Assembly: GCA_002812745.2 (NCBI GenBank)
Contig: NCSJ02000014.1
Location: forward strand, 223,862-287,861
Source: Scytalidium lignicola
Taxonomy: Eukaryota; Ascomycota; Leotiomycetes
Length of the DNA stretch: 64,000 bases
Direction of reading: 5' to 3'
Made by a program: the position numbers and the translations under genes. Shown here one piece after another: positions 1-9,400 of the stretch. The stretch's first letter is position 1. Every line of letters begins with the position of its first letter. Under the pieces are notes generated by a model that saw only the letters and a list, made by a program, of their open reading frames with translations, searched no databases and was not told the origin of the DNA.

Positions 1-626
1 TTGCTGTCTACCTTGGTGCTGGCTTTGGCCTCGTGTCTTTGCATGTAGGCTGTTCGAGGTGACGAGGCTGAGGATGCGTTCAAAGTCTCGGATCTTTCGG
101 GGCTATCTCAATTCGCTGGCTGTTTGTGACTGTAAATATGATATTTCAGAACATAGCTAATTCGACTCATTGAATTGCATTGTGCAGAATTTCTCTCACT
201 GTTTATACACGGCAGCTCGACAGTAGGTTTTACCTGATGTGCCTCGACTACTGCACATTATGTAGGTCTCAACTAGCACAACGGGTGCGCAGGGAGCTTC
301 AGGGGACCTGAGGACCCTTAATAATCAGCCTCGCTGACGGGCCGCACTAATTTTAATCCCCGCGCTCTAGGCGGATGTTGCATAGACGATGCTCCCCGAC
401 CTCCGTGGAGCTCTTGTGCTTGCATCCAACTCTCCGGTCATATATTGATATAGTTCATCTGATTGTCTAGCTATCTGACTATCCAACCAGCCATCTAGCG
501 CATGAGAAACAGTTCGAGCAATTGAAAAAAGTCTACTTCCGCAGAAGCCAGCTATCCATCGATGACACCTCCTCGCATGTTTCCTTCCCGCTCTATCAAG
601 GCACGATTACCTCTCGTCGTGGCCCG
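1..626. other. 5' intergenic / leader of the Irs4-like gene
   Basis: No gene is recognised before the Irs4-like ORF. The frame of that ORF stays open upstream of its first internal ATG at 627, to about 480 or beyond, but offers no ATG. The real start may therefore lie in a small upstream exon. A pyrimidine-containing stretch ending in CATCTAG near 497 could be a splice acceptor. This is inference from splice consensus only. Confidence 0.4.
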
Positions 627-2531
627 ATGCCCGTCGAACACTTCAGAGACGACAGTAGTAGAATTACCGACCTACGATCTGCCAGAGACGTCAACTCTTC
701 CAAGAATGACGCTCTCAAAGGTGCAACGCTAGCATTTGGCAAGCCGGCCGTAAAGCCGAAGCCTCAGCTTGGTAGCAAGACTGGCGCTGGGATCCTTAAT
801 AACAATAATCATAATAACCCGGCATTTATTGCTGCCGCTGCTACTAAAGATAATCATAGTAATAATAATGGCAACAATAACAATTATAACGCGGCTCTTG
901 CAGCGGCCACCAAGGTTGGAAGTCCTTCTCGTCCGCTCTCGTCTTCGGCTTCCGTCTCTTCTTCATCCACCTTGAGTAAGACATCCAGAGCTCGGGCAGA
1001 ATCGATTGGGAACCCTCCATTATTGAAGCATCAGAGGACAGGGAGCAGCACAGTTGGTGGTAATATCGGAGTAGGGACTCTAGAATATCAGCACACTAGC
1101 CAACAGCTACGAAACCAGCTAGATCGAAGCACGAATACGTATCTACAGCTCCCACATAATGGTCCTCCACCCGAACCCTCAAGATCGCCTTCCCTGGCTG
1201 CTGCACTTGCTGCTTCGAGATCTGCACCGTCGAGTCCGAATCGTATCTCCCAGCAGCAGCATCAACCATCATCTCCAGGAACGAGAGCTGGGCAGTCGAG
1301 TTATCGTTCGCCGGTATCTATCCGAAGTATGAGTTCGGAACAGGATAGCTCTTCAGATCCTGTTCTAGATACTTCGCCCATTCCTCCTACCACGGCTTTG
1401 ATTGGGATGTTTGAAAAGAACGCCGGTCCAACAACTGAGAAACATACTAAGAAGGTTACGAGGGATTCAACTGTGAGGAAACCAGAAACACCACCAAAGC
1501 CGGCCGTACCTGTACGTGTGAGAACGCCATCTCCTCGGAGGCCAGAGAACCCACAACTAGAGATCAAGGCTCCAACTCCTGTGAGAGCAGTTCAGACAGC
1601 TAGAACAAAGACCTTGCTAGAGACTCAGAAACCGCAGCCTCCTCCTCAACGAAGTAAGCCGGCAGTGACCATTCCAAAACCATCGAAGCCACCAGCTCCG
1701 AGACCTGAACCGCAAAATGATGGATACGAATCCTCTGGTGGTGAGTCTTTTGTCTCAGCCTCGGACTATCAACCATCTTTCCGCGCCACTCTCCAAGCAC
1801 GTCGTCTTGCCTCGCCCTCATCCGCATCCATCAACTCCTCTGCTGTAATCGACTCCATGGCAAATGCAATCGTAGCGTCGTCACTAGCATCCTCGCGAGC
1901 AGTTTCGCCCACGAAGCAAACTATTAACTCAAACTCTCTTGCTCCACAGCCACCACCTCCACGTCGACACCTCTTCCACACCCATCATGCCAAAGAACCT
2001 TCACGTACCCCCAGCCCAGCCAAACCACAGGGTCTCAGAACAACACTACGAAAGACAAAGCCAGATGATGAGCTAGATGAGAACGAGAAACGCCGTCACC
2101 GAAAGAACCTCGTCAAGAAGCATCCCAACAAGCACCACGAAGGCGACCGCAAGCGCTGGCGCGACGCCATCACCGAGCGAGAACGCAAACGCTACGAGGC
2201 CGTCTGGGCATCAAATAAAGGCCTCTTCCCTTCTCCGTACCTCAACCCCGAAGCCTCAACCAGCTCCGTCTGTAGCCTTGTCGTCCGCGATATTTATTCC
2301 CGCTCGCGGTTAAACGACGATGTGCTCGAAGAGGTGTACAACCTCGTAGACAGACATCTCAATGGACGGCTTGAGAAGGAGGAGTTTGTCGTTGGGCTAT
2401 GGTTGATTGACCAGCGTCTCAAAGGCAGGAAACTTCCGCCCAGGGTCTCAGAGAGCGTGTGGAGGAGTGTTGGCCTTTTAGGTGATATCAAGGTTAAAGG
2501 CGCAAAAGGCGGGAAGGCTTCCAAGCGATAG
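627..2531 (+). CDS. IRS4: Irs4/Tax4-like EH-domain protein
   Basis: Protein of about 634 residues from the first ATG at 627. The N-terminal 500 residues are disordered and rich in Ser, Pro, Ala and Asn, with an Asn run and many SPxR/PSP motifs. The C-terminal ~100 residues are conserved: a basic stretch ([20 protein letters not shown]) followed by an EH domain containing [12 protein letters not shown], a helical EF-hand-like segment ([20 protein letters not shown]) and [15 protein letters not shown]. Long disordered N-terminus plus a single C-terminal EH domain is the Irs4/Tax4 architecture. In yeast these proteins bind NPF motifs, activate the Inp51 PI(4,5)P2 phosphatase, and affect autophagy and rDNA silencing. 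The early motif GATLAFGKP also resembles the fungal family's N-terminus. The frame is open upstream of 627 without an ATG, so an extra 5' exon is possible. The domain is seen; the name is by family. Confidence 0.8.
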   Translation: MPVEHFRDDSSRITDLRSARDVNSSKNDALKGATLAFGKPAVKPKPQLGSKTGAGILNNNNHNNPAFIAAAATKDNHSNNNGNNNNYNAALAAATKVGSPSRPLSSSASVSSSSTLSKTSRARAESIGNPPLLKHQRTGSSTVGGNIGVGTLEYQHTSQQLRNQLDRSTNTYLQLPHNGPPPEPSRSPSLAAALAASRSAPSSPNRISQQQHQPSSPGTRAGQSSYRSPVSIRSMSSEQDSSSDPVLDTSPIPPTTALIGMFEKNAGPTTEKHTKKVTRDSTVRKPETPPKPAVPVRVRTPSPRRPENPQLEIKAPTPVRAVQTARTKTLLETQKPQPPPQRSKPAVTIPKPSKPPAPRPEPQNDGYESSGGESFVSASDYQPSFRATLQARRLASPSSASINSSAVIDSMANAIVASSLASSRAVSPTKQTINSNSLAPQPPPPRRHLFHTHHAKEPSRTPSPAKPQGLRTTLRKTKPDDELDENEKRRHRKNLVKKHPNKHHEGDRKRWRDAITERERKRYEAVWASNKGLFPSPYLNPEASTSSVCSLVVRDIYSRSRLNDDVLEEVYNLVDRHLNGRLEKEEFVVGLWLIDQRLKGRKLPPRVSESVWRSVGLLGDIKVKGAKGGKASKR

Positions 2532-2954
2532 ATAAAACAGACAGACAGACAGAACCTATTGGGCAATTTGTACTTGAGTGGATTTGGGAATTTATGTATA
2601 GAAAGGGGGTGTGATTTTTTGGTTTCGGAAGTTTTAAGAACGGGCAGACTTAATGAATGATGATGTTTTATTTTGCCCAGCAGTTATGTTGATATATCTT
2701 CCAGGAAAGGCGCAGGTGTCGTTTGTTTCTTTTTTTTCTATTGTGTTCTTTATTTCTATCTGTGTTTTTTCTTATGATTTTTGACAGAATTTGTATGTAT
2801 GTATGTGTATATATTATTTGTAGAATGTACATATATATCTCTTCCNTTTTTTTTGTGTGGTTTTTTTGAAGAGTTTAGCCGGGACCTTGACTGCATTTGC
2901 AAAATGTTCAAGGCTCGCTATAAGTTGCACCACAATAGCAATAATAATAGAGAC

Positions 2955-2990
<36 letters not shown>

Positions 2991-3486
2991 NAGAAGANNA
3001 GAGCTGCGTCATCTGTAATTAACTATATACTCCTACTCCTACTCCTCCTTCATTAAGTAAAATCCTTAATTTTTTTGTACTCCCAATACTCTCATCTATA
3101 CTGGTAATAAAATCAAACAAATCAAGGGAGTATATGAAGAAAACAAAAGAGTTTAACATTTCCCTCCCCTTTGTAAAAAAACAATGCATACATTTCCAAA
3201 CAACAGAAAAGTTCCAATCCCAATGCAATAACGTTTATATATAATATAAAGATCGAAAGGTAAAAGAGNAAAACGCCCTGAAGTGCAAGATCCACCATTT
3301 TCCAACTATTTCCACCTTATTTGAGCGTGATTATCCTTCGTATATATATGCAAGACAAAAGAGTTTTTTTCTTCATACAATGAAAGAAGTTGAGTCCCAA
3401 TGGGTGGATGTGGTGGTATAAAGTATTGGAACAAATATGATATCAAAGTATTATCAGGTTTGGTTAAGAAGTGAAATCCCCACTCA
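2532..3486. other. Intergenic, convergent 3' ends of IRS4 and FMP27
   Basis: Shared 3' flank of two convergent genes: T-rich and A-rich tracts, an (AG)n microsatellite and single N positions at 2846, 2991, 2998, 2999 and 3269. No coding signal was found; the short ORFs here have no recognisable content. Confidence 0.6.
2956..2990. repeat. (AG)n dinucleotide microsatellite
   Basis: About 17 uninterrupted AG units, followed directly by N bases at 2991, 2998 and 2999. This is a simple-sequence repeat in the intergenic 3' flank, and its length is likely uncertain in this assembly. Confidence 0.95.
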
Positions 3487-6400
3487 TTAATGCTTCTTAC
3501 CAAGTAAATTCATGCCCTTTCTCCTGGATGCTTCTTCATTATCTTCGCTCTGGCCGGAATTTATACTTGAGTTGTCTCTATCTTTTTTCTTGAGAAGGTG
3601 AAGGTGTGACATGAATCCTCCACTCTTGCTCTCGTTGGTGCTACGTGCGTCACTAATACTGGAACTCTCCATCTCACTCTCAGCACTGCTGCTAGGTCGA
3701 TCGGTAGCGACCTGTGACATTGGGGTCATCATCAAAGAAGTTGGAAGATTCTGGGAGCGTTGTTGGGAATTCACCGAGTTAGTGCTGCTTGATTGACTGA
3801 TCGTGCGTGTAAGACCATTCGAACTGGATGCAAATGAGCGCCGAGGACTCCTGGACCGCTCCGAAAATTTGGTTTCTGTCGGACTAGTAGTAAAGGTACT
3901 ACTGTTCTCACTGTTCTCATATGAACTATCATGAGCTGCAGGTGTTAGGAGTATGCTGCTGGTCGCCAGTTCCCTCAAGCGCGTTTGCTGGGCAGTATTC
4001 GGTCTGTGTTTGCTGAACTTGTTGCCTATAATGGCTCCCGTGTGAGAGATCAACGCACGAATGACATCTTTTTTAAGTGCCAGAGCGAGATCTAGATTCG
4101 ACCATGTCTTGTTGCGGTATTCAATCATTGGTAAGCGAAATACAAAGTTGTGCACATCCTCAATGTTTCGCTCCCCTTTACCCTTGTAACTTAAACATAA
4201 GACAACACTTGGGATCTTCACGTAGGCAAGGGTCATATAATTCGAAGCACGATTGAGCATTTGGGTAAGATCATCAGAGGGCTTTTCCTGGGACTTGGCC
4301 CGATGGATTCCAAAACGCTTTGGCTTGGCCTCGCCGTTTATAGACGCAGAATCTAGTGACATAAGGGTGGGTGATCGGCCAACAATTGTTCGCCCTCCAA
4401 AGCCTGATGGCAAGCTCTCGGCAGAGGGTTTCTTGGACATGCTTCTAATTGAAGGCGCTTTTGAGGGATTCTTGTGCCCAGATTGAAAGAGCCTGAATGG
4501 ATTTGCATCGCCGCCTTGATTGTGACCAAACCTGCTCTTATATGACATTGCTGTACCTGGACGGGGCTCTAATGTTAAAGTGGGTTTTAGACGAAGTTCT
4601 AGAGAGCCTCGCCGTGGGCCTCCTAATTCGGGCATTTCTGCATCCGCAACAAGCTGGGTTCGAGACTGATTACTGTTATCCGTACTCTCCTCATCCTCTT
4701 CATCATCGATGGGTTGCATATTCTTCACTAGGAAGGGAGAAATATTTTTGCCATTGCCGGGTTGCTCGTCGTCTGAATCAGGGAACATATAATCAAACAG
4801 CCTTTTTCCGACCTCACGCTCTAGTTGAATCCTCATGGGGAACAGATTTACTTCGAAATGATCCATAACGGGGATACCCGCAATCGCCTCAAGCATGTAC
4901 CAGTACACCTTCAACATCGTATGGTTGCCATCCTCATTGAACGCTCCACGCTCTGGATCAGTGTAGGGCGCAAACATTTCAGGATAGATGGCATCTGGAA
5001 GAAGATTCAACCCAATTATCTTATTGATCTGCATGAGATTGTTGTGAGATCCATCAGCATTATCGGTTCGTTCATATTGAGCATCTTGAAGCTGAAACTC
5101 CATAAGTGGTTGATTGTTATCGCGAAGTAAATGCCATACTATCTGATGAGATGAGATGTTCCACCGGAGAAGACTGTTGCTTTGTGAGCCATCATACTTC
5201 CGTTGTGATGTAGTAATTGCTTTCATTATGAAGAAAAGTTCATCTTCACAGCTTGCCAGATCCCTATCAAGCGATAGTCTATCCTCCCAACCCTTCCTAT
5301 CAAGAGAATTAGAATGGATCTGGAATTGTGTTTTGATCTCCTCAAGTTGTCGTATCCGTTCCTGTAATGAGATGACTATTTCAGGAGCGCCTCGTAAGTC
5401 ACTAAAGTCGGATGCAAGCATAATCTTTTCTAGACGTTCAGATCTGGTCTTCTCCATAGGTTCGCTGTACATCAGCAGATCCATGACAATGATATACATA
5501 GCATAGTACTGTGAAGAATTGCATAGTGCCTGAACCTTTGGAAACTCGACCCAGAGATTGTCCATTCGACTCTCAAGATTGTTTAGACTACTGCTATGCC
5601 TCCCATCGCTCTTGATGTCGTCGTTATATTTAAGCCGCAATGTGTTAAATTTATCATACCGCATACTGGCAGATGTCTTTTGCACCACACGCTTGAATCC
5701 AAATGGATCAACCTGGAAATCGAACATAATTTCCATGGGAACCCAGGGAGGCCATGCGGATCCAGCTGGCGTTCCATAATGGCTCCCAGAATATAGTGAT
5801 GTGAGCTGCGATGAGAACCACTTTTGTTGAGTGACAAAGAATTGAGTGCTATCCATCTCTACAGAAAATCGCCGTTGTACAAGCCCGCTAACATCGTCAT
5901 AGATGCGATCTTTGTCCATGATCTCAACAACTTTTAGTTCCATACCTTTGGCAGTCACTAATACAACCGATTTTGGATTCTTATCACTCTGAAGTTGAAT
6001 TTGAGGTGCAATGAGCCTTAGGTGATATGAGTTCTGCGGTGTAAACTCTTTCGCAATGTTCGAGTCAAGATTATCCGTTGATTCTCGGGGTGGTTCTGGT
6101 TCTTGGCCTAGTGGGTCATCCGCACTGACGAACTTCTTGCCGTCTGCAAGTATCTCCTCGATTCGTGCCTCCACTTCCTCAGAACACTCATCCGTAAGAT
6201 TATCAGGTGAATACGGATCATCCGGTTGTGATTGTGGAGTTGGCTTTGGCGCTTTTGCCTTGTTTTGTTCTTCAACAATATCAAGGATGAACTTCACCGC
6301 GCGCCTTGAGAGGTAATACACGAAACCACGTCTTTGACTGACTTGATGAATATATCGAAGAATAATATTTCGTAACAGATTATTCCACTTCAGTTGCATA

Positions 6401-9400
6401 TTGTGAATCACAAAACGGTTATCAAAATCGCTGATGAAGTCTGCGTCTGCTGGTGGGTTTGTCTCCATACCCTCGGCTTCTGTGGTATAGTCTTTTGGTG
6501 ATATATTATCGTCATTATTGGTATCGGTATCACCGTTTAATGCAGCATGCTTCTTTCTGGTGTGCACACGTATTGCCATACGATGCAACATAGACTCGAG
6601 GAAGAGCTTCTTGTCACGGAGCACGCCTTCATGCCTAGTAAGTCGTTCAAAATCGGCCTTCAACTCAGGATTATTTTCTTCCTTGACATATCTTAGCTCT
6701 GCCTCTCCTACAGCACGTGTGTGAGATTCCATCTGTTTATTTAGCTGATCTAGGCGAGTTTGAATAAGTTGACACTGTACTCGCCGAGGATCATCATCCT
6801 GACTCATGATGCAAAAGTGTGTAGGCTCATTGCCAAAGGGACTTGTTCTATCAGGGTCACCGGATATTGTATCGCCGTGACCAGTCTGCCGGAAGTATGT
6901 GAAGCGTGGTGCATAACCAAGAGGCATAATCTTTGTTTCGGGATTTACTTCCGATGGTAGAATCCAATCGAGTTCCACAAAATCATCCATATCAACCCAA
7001 CTAAAATCATTATCTGGTATCTCGAAACTGGAAAGATCTGCAGCTGCTTTGTCTTGTTGAGAAAAGAGTGTCGGAACCGATGCCTTACGAAGATCTTCGG
7101 CGGTTGGTCCTGCTATACGAGCCGAAACGGCACGGATATCTGCTGATAGAAGGTCTAGCTGTGCCTGGTTTATCTTCATACCGCTGGTCTTGCCTTGCAT
7201 TTTACGTCCTTTGTCTCGAGTATGGAATTCTTCCCTTCTCTGATGTATGTCCAACATGAAGCTATCCAATTTCACCTTGACCCCTGTTGCTGAGAAAGCA
7301 TCTTCGGAATAGTCGTCTGGATCTTTGTGCTTATAAATATGGCTAAGGAAAAGCGGTGCTAACAGTAGATTATACTTTATCGTAGCAAGATGCCGACCAA
7401 ATTTCTTACTGGTTTTCTCAACCCCAGGCCATAGTGAGCCTTGACGGATCGGCAGTGACATAGTTCCATTGAACATAGACCACCAAGCAAAGAAGTGTGT
7501 AAAAAACCGAGGAGTGAAATGAACTGTGTTGTAGCTCTTTGATGGTGTAGTGTTTGTAACAGTCCACTCTCGGTCAACAGGCGCCTTCACCGCTATAGAC
7601 ATGTGTATATGCTCGCTCCTGAACCCTCGGAAGGCATCGTATAATTTCCCCGGAGGCGCTTTTGCGTACCGTGGTTCCTTTAGGACGACCTTATAATGGG
7701 GCTTAAAGTCAAAAGATCGGCCTCCACCTTCAACGTTTCTCTCAAACATCAAACCGGCAAGCCATTGAACATTGCCCGATAGTTTCATAACGACCTTTTT
7801 GAATACAGCCCCGCGCTTATAGCTATCCGAGCTTACTATGCTATCGTCATCATGCTTTTGACGCTCTGAGCTACGAGCCTGGAGACTAAAATCTGGGACA
7901 GCAAGAATAAACTCTCCGCTGTCCACTGTCATGAACTTTCGGGGGTCTGATTCCTGGCACACATTCCATCGTACATCGTTACGCCAGCACATCAGAAAGC
8001 CTGCACCATTTCCAGTGACGACATATGGATCTCGAGTTCCTTTAAGCACAAAGTGAACATCACCATCTCCTTCCCAGGCAATACTTGATCGAGAGTGGAA
8101 CGACAGACGGATTTTGTCCCAAAATCCAGTTCGCTCAGATGGATCAACCTGAGGTTTTGTGAAAGTTTCGAATACCATCATCATGTCTTGAATTGCTGGT
8201 TGATAAGACGTGCCCCACGTGATTCTTGTAGGGAACCCAGTGTTGATATCTAACTTGATCTCTGAATATGACTTAACAGGTGATACTGTTCTTCGTACGT
8301 CGACTGCAAATCCACCTTCTTTAGAAGCGCCATCGCCCATTTTGTGTGGTGGGATTACCTCAACCTTCACATGGCGAGCTGATTCCTTCCCTTGAAATTC
8401 TTCCCCAATCACAAAGTCGGATTTTAACGACCAAGCTGGTGCTCTTGCTGATTGGCCTGGCTTTATTGCGGGGACATGGAGAAGTGGTAATGGGTAGTCT
8501 CGTAGGTTGACACGAACTTCACCCATATCAATCTGAATATTCATTGGAATTAGGAGGGTATATTGAGTATCGTATGGAATACCCTTGCCGATGCGATGAA
8601 GGAACTCTGGAAGTTGGGCCATGGGGAATGATGGCTTATCCAGAACAATATGAAGATCGCTTATCAAGGTTGCCATGAGGCCGGGACGTTGAGGGACTTC
8701 AAGGATGTTTTCAGTCTCTTCCATGTCGTCGGGCAATTTATCTAGACCCCAAAAGATGCCACGAATATCCTTCATGCTAGCTTTAGAGTCGTCATATGTT
8801 TGATCGATGCGCTTTTTCCAACTTTGAGCATTATGCCGATCTAGCCGTTCTCGGGCTTCTGCAATAGAGATCCGAGCAGTCCCACTGATACCGCAGGTTC
8901 CTTCGGGGTCATAACGCATCTTAAGTCCACGTTCACGAGATCTTGAACGACGGTCACTATTTATATAGTCATCTTCGCTCTTGCTTCTGTTTCGATAGCT
9001 CTCAGGCTGGTTGCTGCGTCCGCGTGGGAGTGCTGATCGGTTACGATGGCGGGAGTTACCTTTTCGCGTCTCCTCCTCCTCCTCTATCTTTTTGGCCTTA
9101 ACACTGAAGGCCACCTCGCGGGCAAGTCGCTGTTGTTGTTCAACTAAACCTGTCCTATATATAGATCCTAATTTCCACTCAAAAGCTCCATCCTCGATTT
9201 CGAATAAGAAGGCGCGACTACGAAGGGTGACTTTCGGAACTTGTTTTGGTCCTTCGGGGCCTTTGTCCAGTATGTATTCATTGGTACCAGTTTTAAATCG
9301 ATGATGAAGTTGTTGGACAGATTTGATGGTGTTTATCACATTGTCAAATATACTGTGGACGATAAGTTGGTGAGGAACGGCAATTCTTATGGCCTCTGTA

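Noticed and set aside
522..626. ORF extension of the Irs4-like gene from a TTG codon
   Set aside because: Non-ATG start without support; the first ATG at 627 is used and an upstream exon is noted as a possibility.
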